From Aliiglaciecola sp. LCG003 (GTDB lineage Bacteria > Pseudomonadota > Gammaproteobacteria > Enterobacterales > Alteromonadaceae), in contig NZ_CP128185.1 in NCBI RefSeq assembly GCF_030316135.1, positions 1,426,001 to 1,490,000 of the forward strand: a stretch of DNA of 64,000 nucleotides, given 5' to 3'. Position numbers and translations under genes: made by a program. Positions 54,305 to 63,718 of this stretch are shown here, one piece after another; the first letter of the stretch is position 1, and each line of letters begins with the position of its first letter. The notes beneath the pieces are model-generated. The model was given only the letters and a program-made list of their open reading frames with translations, was not told the origin of the DNA and made no database searches.

Positions 54305-56188
54305 TTACTGGGTTGCCTCATTTGCCGCAGACACTAAGTCAGCAGCATAATCGATGATATGGAAAATCATGCTTTGTTCGTTTGTACCATTAACTAAAAA
54401 CGCACCTGGACCATTGGCATAAATGCCTACATCTTCTCCAGAGTGGGTTTCAGAGCCTAATGGCACCAGTGCTTCTTGATGGAACCCTGGTGCTGTCGTA
54501 TCAATATTGACAAGATCATGACGGCCAGCATTGTGTTGCAAGTTATAGGTTGCATCGGCGTCGGTTTCCATACCTAAGTCACGCATGCCTAAACCATTGG
54601 TATAACCTAAGGTTGTATAGGGCATGTCATCCGCGGCTAGACTTGGCTCAGTCTGACCCACAGCAACCACTTTGCCTAGAATTGGATTACCACGCTTAGG
54701 ATAACCTGCAATGGTAAATACGTGGCCGTGGTCTGCAGTTACAATGATCAAGGTTTCTTCTGCGTTGGTCATCTGCATTGCTTTTTCGATTGCTGCAGAG
54801 AACGCAATCGTATCAGTTAACGCACCGTAGGCACTGCCTGCATGATGTGCATGGTCGATACGGCCAGATTCTACCATTAAGAAAAATCCATCTGCATTAT
54901 TGTCTAGTACTTGAATGGCTTTTTCTGTCATCTCGGAAAGAGTGGGTTCCCCAGAGATATCGTTAGCGATATCGGCGTTGTATTGCATATGGGATTCATT
55001 GAAAAGACCAAATACGTGTTCAGTGGTCTCAGGGTTAATCGCATCGAAGCCGGTTTTGTCATAGACATAACTACCTTGCGGATACCGATCCTGCCACTCA
55101 GCCGTCAGATCACGATTGTCGGTACGATCACCTTCAACGCCACTGACGGCATCAGGACTATTGTAGATCGCATCCTTGGGTAAAAAGTGACGACGACCGC
55201 CGCCCATAACAACTTCCAATCCATTTACGTCAACCTGACTAAAACGTGCTTCCAAATTACTTTCGAAATTAATCAATTGGTCGGCAATATCTTTACATCC
55301 GGCTTCTATCGCAACCGCTGGCATGTCGGAGATATCTTCCCAATTGCGATCTGCAGACTTCGCGTAGGTAGCGGCAGGGGTGGCGTGAGTGATCCGCGCA
55401 GTTGAAATGATCCCGGTAGATTTGCCCGCTAACTCGGCCAGTTCTAGCGCCGTTGTTAGCTCGTTACCCGTTACTGTTGCACATTCACCTCGTTCGATAT
55501 CTTGATCTACACCGATAACTCCTACATCGGTTTTAACACCCGACATCATGGCTGTCATGGTACCAGCTGAATCTGGCGTTTGCGCATCAACATTGTATGT
55601 TTTCGCTAAGCCTGCAAACGGGAACTTGTCGAAGCTAAGTTGATGCTCTTCACCATCTTTACCAGCCATTTGGCCTTCAAGAATGCGGGCGGCTGTGACA
55701 GTAGATATTCCCATGCCATCGCCTACGAACAGAATAACATTTTTTGCTTTACCTTTGATTCCAGTGACTTTAGCTTGGGTATTGGGTTCTGATTTTGCTG
55801 CGGTTGTGCCTGTCGCTTCAAGCCAAGTGTCTTGGGCTTGCTTTACTTCGTTGCTCGCCGCTTTGAACCATGGGTTTTGTAGGGTAGATAGTAACTCTGA
55901 TGTGGCTAATTCGGTCACACCTGTTGTACAAACATATTCTGTTTGTGTTACTTCTACTGTGTCCAATATACCGTCGGCATTGGCATCTAAGCCTGAATCA
56001 ATTTGTACACCGCCATTCGGACAATTCATATCGCCTAATTGAAGAGCCGTTTGATTGATTAAGCTATTTACTCCAGCGTTTCCAGCTGCGCCGTTACTAC
56101 CGTCTTTACCGTCATCACCGTCACATGCAGTCAGTGCAAGTACTAAAGGAATCGCGAATGCTAATTTAGTTCGTTTTAAACTTTTCAT
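54305..56188 (-). CDS. PhoA-type alkaline phosphatase lipoprotein with N-terminal extension
   Basis: A 627-residue phosphatase. The start at 56188 follows AAGGA; the frame from 56221 would overlap the preceding gene. A lipoprotein signal ends at LALTAC (Cys22). Then come a short Gly-X-Y collagen-like stretch (GKDGSNGAAGNAG), a domain with a calcium-binding-like DANADGILD loop, and a Cys-rich region (residues about 50-90). The catalytic part starts near 150: VGDGMG with metal Asp157, DSAGTM with nucleophile Ser207, ESGRIDHAHHAGSAY, TADHGHVFTIAGYP and ETHSGED. It should free phosphate at the cell surface or in the periplasm, and is the paralogue of its neighbour 13 bases upstream. Confidence 0.92.
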   Translation of the reverse strand: MKSLKRTKLAFAIPLVLALTACDGDDGKDGSNGAAGNAGVNSLINQTALQLGDMNCPNGGVQIDSGLDANADGILDTVEVTQTEYVCTTGVTELATSELLSTLQNPWFKAASNEVKQAQDTWLEATGTTAAKSEPNTQAKVTGIKGKAKNVILFVGDGMGISTVTAARILEGQMAGKDGEEHQLSFDKFPFAGLAKTYNVDAQTPDSAGTMTAMMSGVKTDVGVIGVDQDIERGECATVTGNELTTALELAELAGKSTGIISTARITHATPAATYAKSADRNWEDISDMPAVAIEAGCKDIADQLINFESNLEARFSQVDVNGLEVVMGGGRRHFLPKDAIYNSPDAVSGVEGDRTDNRDLTAEWQDRYPQGSYVYDKTGFDAINPETTEHVFGLFNESHMQYNADIANDISGEPTLSEMTEKAIQVLDNNADGFFLMVESGRIDHAHHAGSAYGALTDTIAFSAAIEKAMQMTNAEETLIIVTADHGHVFTIAGYPKRGNPILGKVVAVGQTEPSLAADDMPYTTLGYTNGLGMRDLGMETDADATYNLQHNAGRHDLVNIDTTAPGFHQEALVPLGSETHSGEDVGIYANGPGAFLVNGTNEQSMIFHIIDYAADLVSAANEATQ

Positions 56189-56201
56189 TGTCTTTTCCTT
56201 C

Positions 56202-57782
56202 TTATTCTTCGACAAGATCAAGTGCTTGATTGATTAAATGGAAAACCACATTTTGCTCGATAACGCCTTGGACCAACTGCGAACCGGGTCCTACCGCATG
56301 CAAAGAAATATCTTCACCGGAGTGTGTTTCTGAGCCTAACGGGATTAGGGCTTCTTGGTGGTAACCTGAAGTGGTGGTATCTAGATTGGTTATATCTTGT
56401 CGACCCGCAACCGCCGTTGATGCATAAGATGCGTCTGCATCGGTTTCTGCTCCTAAGTCGCGAAAACCAAGACCGTTTGCATATCCAAGGGTGGTGTAAG
56501 GCATGTCATCACCAGCTAGAGCAGGTGAGTCACCGCCAACATTGACGACTTTTCCAAGTATGGGATTACCGCGTTTAGGGTAGCCAGCGATCGTAAACAC
56601 GTGACCATGGTCAGCTGTCACTATGATCAAGGTGTCTTCCTGATTTGTCATACTAACGGCTTTCTCAACTGCTTTAGCCATTTCAATAGAGTCAGTCAAT
56701 GCATTATATGCACTACCAGCATGATGGCCATGGTCTATTCGGCCTGACTCGACCATCAGGAAAAAGCCTTTGTTATTGTTATCTAACAATTGAATGGCTT
56801 TTTCGGTCATTTGTGTAAGAGAAGGCTCTCCTGCAACATCATTGGCCCGGTCTGCTTCATATTGCATATGAGATTCATTGAACAAGCCAAAAATGCGTTC
56901 AGCTGATTCAGCGTCGATAGCGTCGAAACCAGCTTGGTCCATTACATAGTTCCCGGTAGGATATTGCTCTTTCCACTCAGCGGTTAGATCACGTGAATCT
57001 GTGCGATCACCTTCTACTTCGCTGATAGCATCTGCGCTATTGAAAGCGGCATCTTTGGGTAGGAAATGGCGGCGTCCACCACCCATGACTACTTCTAATC
57101 CATTTACATCTACACCAGTGTAGCGGGCTTCTAAATTGGTTTCGAAATTGACGAGTTGGGAGGCGATATCTTCACAACCTGCGGCTTCAGTTTCAGGCAT
57201 GTCGGAAATGTCTTCCCAGTTGCGATCTGCTGATTTGGCATAGGTTGCCGCTGGCGTGGCGTGTGTAATACGTGCGGTGGAAATAATACCTGTCGATAGC
57301 CCTTTGATTTCAGCTAATTCAAGGGCCGTAACCACTTCATTACCCTGCATAGTGCTGCACTTACCGCGTTCAATATCTTCGTCTACACCAATAACGCCAA
57401 CATCTGTTTTCAAACCAGACATCATCGCTGTCATCGTACCTGCAGAATCTGGGGTTTGTGCGTCCACATTATAGGTTTTTACCAGAGCGGTATAAGGAAA
57501 AGATTCAAAACTTAATAAACCTTCTTCACCTGGGTTACCCTCTAATTGCCCCTTTAAAATACGTGATGCAGTAAGAGTCGAAACCCCCATACCATCACCA
57601 ACAAACAATATTACATTTTTGGCTTTAAACTGATTATTGGTCGCTAATTTTGCGGCGAGCTTTGCTTGAGCATCGCTGTACCAGTCACTTTCTGTTTGAT
57701 AGTTGGGTAGCGCATCAGCATAAAGCGCAGTTGAGACAGCCATCGATAGTGCGCTGGCTGCAGCAATCCAGTTGAGTTTCAT
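56202..57782 (-). CDS. PhoA-type alkaline phosphatase, secreted form
   Basis: A 526-residue alkaline phosphatase with a signal peptide (about 1-22, SMAVSTALYADA). The metal Asp63 is in VGDGMG, the nucleophile Ser113 in PDSAGTMTAMMSG, and further zinc ligands are in ESGRIDHGHHAGSAY, TADHGHVFTIAGYP and ETHSGEDISL. It shares nearly the whole catalytic region with the next gene but lacks its lipoprotein and Gly-X-Y extension. It is first in the two-gene operon; a possible PHO box lies 114 bases upstream. Confidence 0.93.
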   Translation of the reverse strand: MKLNWIAAASALSMAVSTALYADALPNYQTESDWYSDAQAKLAAKLATNNQFKAKNVILFVGDGMGVSTLTASRILKGQLEGNPGEEGLLSFESFPYTALVKTYNVDAQTPDSAGTMTAMMSGLKTDVGVIGVDEDIERGKCSTMQGNEVVTALELAEIKGLSTGIISTARITHATPAATYAKSADRNWEDISDMPETEAAGCEDIASQLVNFETNLEARYTGVDVNGLEVVMGGGRRHFLPKDAAFNSADAISEVEGDRTDSRDLTAEWKEQYPTGNYVMDQAGFDAIDAESAERIFGLFNESHMQYEADRANDVAGEPSLTQMTEKAIQLLDNNNKGFFLMVESGRIDHGHHAGSAYNALTDSIEMAKAVEKAVSMTNQEDTLIIVTADHGHVFTIAGYPKRGNPILGKVVNVGGDSPALAGDDMPYTTLGYANGLGFRDLGAETDADASYASTAVAGRQDITNLDTTTSGYHQEALIPLGSETHSGEDISLHAVGPGSQLVQGVIEQNVVFHLINQALDLVEE

Positions 57783-58102
57783 GTCATTTTCCTATGAGTT
57801 GTCAGAGCAAGACGCAATGTAATTGCACCTAATACGTTTTATTAAGTGTTGGTGCTGCGAGACAACACAAACGCTAAAGAGGTTAGATTAGATATATGAC
57901 ACAAACCTGACGTTTTATTTACAAAGCTGTGGCGAATTTATGAATGAAATATGTCGCTGATATTACAGTTGATATAATTTACCGTCGGATTAGGCTGGTA
58001 ATTTGGCAAGGATGTCGTTGTTTGTAGCGGAAACACTAGGGGAAGAAAGGATTAGTCCTATGCAATGGTGGCTAACGAATAGAGCAAATGAGTAATTTGT
58101 AT
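57783..58102. other. Intergenic region between lpxH and the phosphatase operon
   Basis: No gene is assigned in these 320 bases. It contains a possible PHO box at 57896-57913 and AT-rich sequence. A short open frame at 57990-58178 on the minus strand overlaps the lpxH 3' end and has no ribosome binding site; I reject it. Confidence 0.5.
57896..57913 (-). promoter_or_regulatory. Possible PHO box upstream of the alkaline phosphatase operon
   Basis: On the minus strand ACGTCAG-GTTT-GTGTCAT has the 11-base period of PhoB sites (CTGTCAT-N4-CTGTCAT), with 4 of 7 and 6 of 7 matches. A T/A-rich -10-like stretch follows. It is suggestive only. Confidence 0.4.
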
Positions 58103-58837
58103 TTAGGCTTGAAATTGCGCACTGATCAACTCTAATGATTGAGTCGACACTTTTAACATACTGCCTTGATCGTACCAATCACCCAATACTATCCTTTGGG
58201 CAGGCTGCCCATCTACACTTAATTCATGGATTGCGGGCCGATGTGTATGGCCGTGGATCATTCTTTTGACGTCAAACCTTTCCATTATCTTAACCACTTC
58301 AGATGCGCTGACATCCATGATCTCCATGGTTAACTGACGCTGATTTTGCTGACTCTTTTTGCGACCATTCTCAGCAATTTTACGTCGCGTAGCTAAGGGT
58401 AAAGACAACACTAACCTAGGCCACCACCATCCACGGGCTTTTTTACGAAATTTTTGGTAAGCAATATCTTGGGTACACAATTCATCGCCATGACAGATTA
58501 GTGTTGGTGTACCATAAAGATCTATTACGGTCTGCTCAGGCAGAAGCGTCATACCGGCGCGTTGGGCAAATTTTTGTCTGATCAAAAAGTCACGATTGCC
58601 ATGAATAAAATAAATGGGTACGCCTTTTTGCGATAGCTCCCGAAACATATTACCAATATGCTCATTGAAAGCACTGCGGTCATCATCCCCTAACCAATAT
58701 TCGAACAAATCACCCAATACATAAAGCGCATCAGCTGTTGGGGCTTGATGTTGTAAAAACTGGCTTAAACAACGGGTAATATCCGGCCGCTCAGCACTGA
58801 GATGTAAATCGGAAATAAAGAAGGTATGTGTTGTCAT
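58103..58837 (-). CDS. lpxH: UDP-2,3-diacylglucosamine diphosphatase LpxH
   Basis: A 244-residue calcineurin-like phosphoesterase of lipid A synthesis that makes lipid X from UDP-2,3-diacylglucosamine. Metal motifs are FISDLHL, the Asp in LGDLFEYWLGDD, GNRDF and the C-terminal HGHTHRP. It follows ppiB by 44 bases in one operon, as in E. coli, with cysS divergent. A hairpin lies between the two genes. Confidence 0.95.
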   Translation of the reverse strand: MTTHTFFISDLHLSAERPDITRCLSQFLQHQAPTADALYVLGDLFEYWLGDDDRSAFNEHIGNMFRELSQKGVPIYFIHGNRDFLIRQKFAQRAGMTLLPEQTVIDLYGTPTLICHGDELCTQDIAYQKFRKKARGWWWPRLVLSLPLATRRKIAENGRKKSQQNQRQLTMEIMDVSASEVVKIMERFDVKRMIHGHTHRPAIHELSVDGQPAQRIVLGDWYDQGSMLKVSTQSLELISAQFQA

Positions 58838-58849
58838 GAGTACTTAATA

Positions 58850-58869
58850 GGGCTGAATGTATTCAGCCC
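58850..58869 (-). other. Intercistronic hairpin between ppiB and lpxH
   Basis: GGGCTGAAT and ATTCAGCCC are perfect complements with a two-base centre, ending 12 bases before the lpxH ATG. A T run is lacking, so it may protect or process the message or partly end transcription. Confidence 0.6.
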
Positions 58870-58881
58870 TTTATGCTGGCT

Positions 58882-59376
58882 TTATTCGGTAATTTCAGCT
58901 TTTTGGATAATCACATCTTCAACTGGTACATCGTCATGCATACCATTGCGACTCGTTTTAACCGCTTTGATTTTATTAACAACGTCCATGCCATCAGTCA
59001 CTTCAGCAAAAACACAGTAACCCCAACCATCTGCAGATTCACTGCGGAAATTTAGGAAACTGTTATCGCTCACATTAATAAAAAATTGCGCAGTAGCTGA
59101 ATGAGGTGCGTTTGTGCGAGCCATAGCAAGTGTGCCAGTCGTGTTAGCAACACCATTGTTGGCTTCATTTTGAATTGACTCTTTTGGTTCTTTTTGTTCC
59201 ATGCCAGGTTCAAAACCACCGCCTTGGATCATGAAACCGTCAATTACTCGGTGGAAAATGGTGTTGTCATAAAAGCCGTCTTTCACATAGTTTAAAAAAT
59301 TCTCTACTGTTTTAGGCGCTTTGTCTGCAAAAAGTGCGATAGTGATCACACCATAATTTGTATGTAGTTTTACCAT
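58882..59376 (-). CDS. ppiB: Peptidyl-prolyl cis-trans isomerase B (cyclophilin)
   Basis: A 164-residue cytoplasmic cyclophilin without signal peptide. Catalytic residues are visible: [18 protein letters not shown] (Arg), and [19 protein letters not shown]. It speeds proline isomerisation in protein folding. It lies upstream of lpxH and divergent from cysS, a conserved arrangement. Confidence 0.96.
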   Translation of the reverse strand: MVKLHTNYGVITIALFADKAPKTVENFLNYVKDGFYDNTIFHRVIDGFMIQGGGFEPGMEQKEPKESIQNEANNGVANTTGTLAMARTNAPHSATAQFFINVSDNSFLNFRSESADGWGYCVFAEVTDGMDVVNKIKAVKTSRNGMHDDVPVEDVIIQKAEITE

Positions 59377-59542
59377 TTATAAGTCCTGTTGATTTGAATT
59401 AATCAAATTGTCGCTAAAATTTCAATGGGGCATAGTGTATCGCATATTTAACTAATCTGAAAATATCCACTGCACAGGTTTATGTAGATTGATCTCAGTG
59501 CTAGAATCGCCGCTCTCAACTCTACTAATGGAAATGTGACAT

Positions 59543-60919
59543 ATGCAACAAATATACAATACCCTGACTCGTAAAAAAGAGCCATTCAAGCCTTTGGTTG
59601 CTGGAAAAGTGGGGTTATATGTATGTGGCATAACTGTATATGATGTATGTCACATGGGACACGCGCGTACTTATCTGAGTTTCGATTTAATGGTGCGCTA
59701 TTTGCGCCATAAAGGCTTGGAGGTTAATTATGTGCGTAACATTACTGATGTTGACGACAAAATAATCCAGCGGGCCAATCAAAATGGTGAAACGGCCGAG
59801 CAATTGACTCAACGTACCATTGCCATGATGCACGAAGACTTCGCGGCAATTAACCTGTTGGAGCCTGATATCGAACCGCGGGTGACTACTCATATGCCAG
59901 AAATCATTGATGTGATTGAACGGCTGATTGCCAAAGGCAATGCTTATCAAGCGCCAAGCGGAGATGTTTTGTTTGACGTTAGTACTTATGAAGCATACGG
60001 CAGGTTAAGTAAGCAGGATTTGGATCAGCTTAACTCTGGTGAACGTGTTGAAGTATCCAGTGACAAAGATGATCCACTGGATTTCGTATTGTGGAAATCA
60101 GCTAAGCCTAATGAGCCTTACTGGCAATCTCCTTGGGGTGACGGTCGTCCGGGCTGGCATATAGAATGTTCGGCGATGAACCACAAGCATTTAGGCACCC
60201 ACTTTGATATACATGGTGGTGGTTCTGACTTGATTTTCCCTCATCATGAAAATGAAGTGGCGCAGTCATGCTGTGCATTCGATACCCCATACGTGAACTA
60301 TTGGGTACACACCGGCATGGTGCAAGTAGATCAAGAAAAAATGTCTAAGTCGTTAGGCAATTTCTTCACCCTAAGAGATGTGTTAAAGGATTATGATCCC
60401 GAAACGTTGCGATATTTTCTGATGTCGGCTCATTATCGCAGTCAGCTAAGCTACTCAGAAGATAACATTAAACAAGCCAAGGCGGCTTTGGAACGGCTCT
60501 ACACTGCACTAAGGGATGTGTCGCCTAATCTTAATGTGGATTTAAACCAAGGGGATTATTTAGCACGGTTTGAAGCTGCGATGGATGATGATTTTAATAC
60601 ACCGGAAGCCTTTGCCGTCCTGTTTGATTTAGCCAAAGAAATAAACAAAGCAAGTGGTCAAACTGCAGCGGATTTGTCTGGATTGCTGGTTAAATTAGGT
60701 GGCATCTTGGGTATTTTACAATTATCTCCTAATCAATATCTTCAAGGTGGAGCAGGGGATGAGGATGAAGTGGCAAAAATTGAGGCACTGATCAAAGCCC
60801 GCAATGATGCTCGAGCGAGTAAAGACTGGGCTGCGGCTGATGCCGCCCGTGATGGACTGAACGCGTTGGGTGTTGTTTTAGAAGATGGCCCTAAGGGTAC
60901 TGTCTGGCGAAAAGGTTAG
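59543..60919 (+). CDS. cysS: Cysteinyl-tRNA synthetase
   Basis: A 458-residue class I tRNA synthetase. The HIGH motif is HMGH (residues 37-40), the KMSKS motif is in [10 protein letters not shown] near 269, zinc ligands include Cys28 and the Cys-His-Glu of WHIECSAMN and HHENE. The C-terminal helical domain (about 320-455) recognises tRNA-Cys. It charges tRNA with cysteine. A terminator follows 19 bases after the stop. Confidence 0.97.
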   Translation: MQQIYNTLTRKKEPFKPLVAGKVGLYVCGITVYDVCHMGHARTYLSFDLMVRYLRHKGLEVNYVRNITDVDDKIIQRANQNGETAEQLTQRTIAMMHEDFAAINLLEPDIEPRVTTHMPEIIDVIERLIAKGNAYQAPSGDVLFDVSTYEAYGRLSKQDLDQLNSGERVEVSSDKDDPLDFVLWKSAKPNEPYWQSPWGDGRPGWHIECSAMNHKHLGTHFDIHGGGSDLIFPHHENEVAQSCCAFDTPYVNYWVHTGMVQVDQEKMSKSLGNFFTLRDVLKDYDPETLRYFLMSAHYRSQLSYSEDNIKQAKAALERLYTALRDVSPNLNVDLNQGDYLARFEAAMDDDFNTPEAFAVLFDLAKEINKASGQTAADLSGLLVKLGGILGILQLSPNQYLQGGAGDEDEVAKIEALIKARNDARASKDWAAADAARDGLNALGVVLEDGPKGTVWRKG

Positions 60920-60938
60920 TTTAAGTCGAATAATCATT

Positions 60939-60972
60939 AATAAAGGGATGCTCAGTCATCCCTTTATTTTTT
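60939..60972 (+). terminator. Rho-independent terminator of cysS
   Basis: A twelve-base stem (AATAAAGGGATG/CATCCCTTTATT) with a six-base loop and a T run to 60972. Confidence 0.93.
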
Positions 60973-61004
60973 CGGTGGTGTTATTTGTCTATTGTTTAAA
61001 TAAA

Positions 61005-61991
61005 CTAAGCGCTTTTCCAACGCTGATGGGAAACGTGCACTTTTATCAATTCAATACATTCATTAACCACTGCAAGTACCTCTATATCCAGCTGATGATC
61101 TTCGGCAGAAAAACGACCAATGCCATGCTCAACAAAATCATCTATTTTGTCTGCGGTTATATCTTTTAACAAGTTTACAATCGACTGAGTGACAATGTCA
61201 GTGACAGCTTGCTCGAGCGTACGCTCTATGGTGGAGCCCAATACAGGGACTAATTTCAAGGTGGATATTTGCGGGTTACCGCGCACCGCTTTACCCACAC
61301 TATCGTTCACATGCTGACGAACAGACTTTCCATGCTCATTATGCTCGATAGACTCACCAATATGAGTGAGCACAGAGGCTGTCCACTGAGATAGTATGGG
61401 TAATCGAGTGGCAATAACATTGCGACTGATATCTTCAACCAAAGGGGAGCCGGCCGCGATATCTTTTTGTGCATCAGTTAATACTTTAACCACGATCCGA
61501 TCTGACAACTCTTCGACTAATACATCATAATAAAAGCCCATAAAACGGAATAATGCGGTGCTTCTTAAATCGATTATTTGATACTTATGCAAGCGGTGCA
61601 GTATGGAGAAAATCCGCAAAAATCGAAATATCCTAGCCGCACCCAAAGGAATACAGCCGACTAAATCATACCAGTGAATAAAAGGGAAAAAATACCACCT
61701 AAAGTAAGTCTTGCGATATACCGCGGCAATCCAGCGAAAACAGAACTCAGTTAAAAACACCGCGACAAAAACTAAATCGATTAATAAAAAATTAGCATGC
61801 ACAGGCGCGTAGGAATCTACTATTCCCGGGGCTATATAATTGAGACTTTGGCGGAAAAAATCTGTCGCATAAAGTGAATCAAATATAATCCATGCAAGAT
61901 TAATCATCAGCAATCCAAGCATGCTCAAATCAAGTATTAGCCACGGTCCTTCGTGGCTTTTGAGTAAATTGGAGCGATTAAAACCGAGCAT
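61005..61991 (-). CDS. Voltage-sensor-like inner-membrane protein, no pore seen
   Basis: A 328-residue protein. I use the ATG at 61991 with AAGGA five bases upstream; the frame from 62024 would overlap mltD. Three hydrophobic segments (about 19-38, 67-85 and 101-118) are followed by an S4-like helix with Arg every third or fourth residue (RIFRFLRIFSILHRL, about 120-134), as in voltage-gated ion channels. No K+ or Na+ pore filter is visible after it; the C-terminal 180 residues are soluble, helical and charged. Relatives are often named ion transporter. It lies ten bases after mltD and is probably co-transcribed with it. The role is unknown. Confidence 0.75.
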   Translation of the reverse strand: MLGFNRSNLLKSHEGPWLILDLSMLGLLMINLAWIIFDSLYATDFFRQSLNYIAPGIVDSYAPVHANFLLIDLVFVAVFLTEFCFRWIAAVYRKTYFRWYFFPFIHWYDLVGCIPLGAARIFRFLRIFSILHRLHKYQIIDLRSTALFRFMGFYYDVLVEELSDRIVVKVLTDAQKDIAAGSPLVEDISRNVIATRLPILSQWTASVLTHIGESIEHNEHGKSVRQHVNDSVGKAVRGNPQISTLKLVPVLGSTIERTLEQAVTDIVTQSIVNLLKDITADKIDDFVEHGIGRFSAEDHQLDIEVLAVVNECIELIKVHVSHQRWKSA

Positions 61992-62001
61992 AATAGTCCT
62001 T

Positions 62002-63678
62002 TTACGTGCGAGTGACGTCGACAAATACTTTCAGTTTTTGACCTGGTTGAAGGTATTTGGACAATTTGTCCTGATTCCAACGCTTGAGATCATTCAATTT
62101 AACTTTAAATCTATTTGCAATGCGGGCTAACGAGTCTCCGCGTTTAACCGTGTAAGTTAAGCTGCGCATTACCGCATCTTGGCTTTGTTGTTCAGCTACT
62201 TGATTGACCCAGATCACCAATTCTTTACCTGGTCGCAAAGGATCAGTAGGGGCCATGCCATTCCATTTAGCTAGGCTGCGCAAGTTAACCTTATATTTGC
62301 GGCTCAAATCCCAAAATGTGTCTCCGGACTTTACGGTATGGGAGAGTTGATGGCTAGCATGTTGTTTGGCTTGGGTTGCGACAAGGCGCTGATCTTGTGA
62401 CATTGAATAGGATTCTAATGATTTTAGCGCCACAGGCACTAATATATGCTCGCCCACTCTTATCATATTGTCGTTCATATCGTTGACCGCTTGTATGACG
62501 TCAACTGTGGTGTAATATTGCTTAGCTAATTTGAGTAAACTGTCGCCGGGTTGAACTTTATGTCTTACCCAATTAAGCCGTTTTTTATCGTCCAAGTCAT
62601 TTAGCGCCAGGGTAAAACTATCTGCTTTTTCAATCGGTAATAATAAGCGATGGGGTCCCTTAGGATCAGTTGCCCAGCGATTGAAGCCAGCGTTTAGGGC
62701 ATGCAGTTCTTTCAAGGTGATGCCGGATAAATCGGCGGCTAGCGCGAGATCGATCTGGCTGCCTATTTCGACAACCTTGACTCGCGGACTATTAGGAATA
62801 GCTGGCCAATCGAATGCTTGCATGTCAGCTTCTTGCAGGATACTGCTCAGGGCCAGTAGTTTTGGTACATAAGCGCGAGTTTCCTTAGGAAGGTCCAGAG
62901 ACCAAAAATCTGTTGGTTTGCCGGCTTTTTTATTGCGTTTAATCGAACGTTTAACCCGTCCTTCACCGCTATTATAGGCTGCTAATGCGTGCAACCAATC
63001 ACCATCGAACATCTTGTGTAAGTAGTTTAGATAGGCAATGGCGCCTTGAGTGGATGCTACTACATCGCGACGACCGTCATACCACCAGGTTTGTTTCATA
63101 CCGAAGCGCTTCCCTGTGCCAGGAATAAACTGCCACATACCCGCTGCACGGCCGTGAGAATAGGCAAAAGGGTCAAAGGCACTTTCAACAATAGGCAATA
63201 GCACTAATTCTAACGGCATCTGATTCTTTTCGATTTCTTCTACAATGTAATGTAAGAATGGTTTCGCTCTGGTCGCTACCCGACCCATGTAGTTTGGGTG
63301 TTGCAAATACCAGTTTTTTTGCGCTTTAACGCGATTATTGTCGGGGATGTCAAAATTCAGTTGTTGCTGGATGCGGACCCACAGGTTCTCACTACTTTGT
63401 GGATCAACGGGTGCTAGCAATTCAACGTAGTTGTCAGGCTCGGCATCTAACTCGACTATTTCAGCCGGATGCGTAACGGGTATTGTCCCTTGCGAGGCAG
63501 ACGTACAGTCGAATAATTCCTCGGCCAACTTATGCTGTTGCTCACAGCTTAGGTTAATTTGTTCGGCAATTTGTTGTTCTTGCTGTTTTTGTGATTCAAT
63601 TTTTTGTTGTGAGTGTAAATCGGTTGCCTGACAGCCCGAGAGCAACATAACCAATCCGACGAGTCCTAGTTTAAACAT
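62002..63678 (-). CDS. mltD: Membrane-bound lytic murein transglycosylase D
   Basis: A 558-residue lipoprotein. The start is the ATG at 63678, giving a short signal with lipobox LMLLSGC; the open frame extends to 63801 but would lose the N-terminal signal. The SLT domain (about 140-260) has the catalytic Glu in VESAFDPFAYSHGRAAGMWQ, and AAYNSGEGRV. Three LysM repeats bind peptidoglycan (about 375-420, 450-500, 510-556). It cleaves murein glycan strands to form anhydro ends. It lies downstream of gloB and upstream of the voltage-sensor-like gene. Confidence 0.94.
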   Translation of the reverse strand: MFKLGLVGLVMLLSGCQATDLHSQQKIESQKQQEQQIAEQINLSCEQQHKLAEELFDCTSASQGTIPVTHPAEIVELDAEPDNYVELLAPVDPQSSENLWVRIQQQLNFDIPDNNRVKAQKNWYLQHPNYMGRVATRAKPFLHYIVEEIEKNQMPLELVLLPIVESAFDPFAYSHGRAAGMWQFIPGTGKRFGMKQTWWYDGRRDVVASTQGAIAYLNYLHKMFDGDWLHALAAYNSGEGRVKRSIKRNKKAGKPTDFWSLDLPKETRAYVPKLLALSSILQEADMQAFDWPAIPNSPRVKVVEIGSQIDLALAADLSGITLKELHALNAGFNRWATDPKGPHRLLLPIEKADSFTLALNDLDDKKRLNWVRHKVQPGDSLLKLAKQYYTTVDVIQAVNDMNDNMIRVGEHILVPVALKSLESYSMSQDQRLVATQAKQHASHQLSHTVKSGDTFWDLSRKYKVNLRSLAKWNGMAPTDPLRPGKELVIWVNQVAEQQSQDAVMRSLTYTVKRGDSLARIANRFKVKLNDLKRWNQDKLSKYLQPGQKLKVFVDVTRT

Positions 63679-63718
63679 GGTTGCGCCTTGTGGCTTATGG
63701 GTGATGCAGAGCATAAGA

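Noticed and set aside
57990-58178. A 62-codon frame on the minus strand at the lpxH 3' end
   Set aside because: It overlaps lpxH in another frame and has no ribosome binding site or recognisable sequence.
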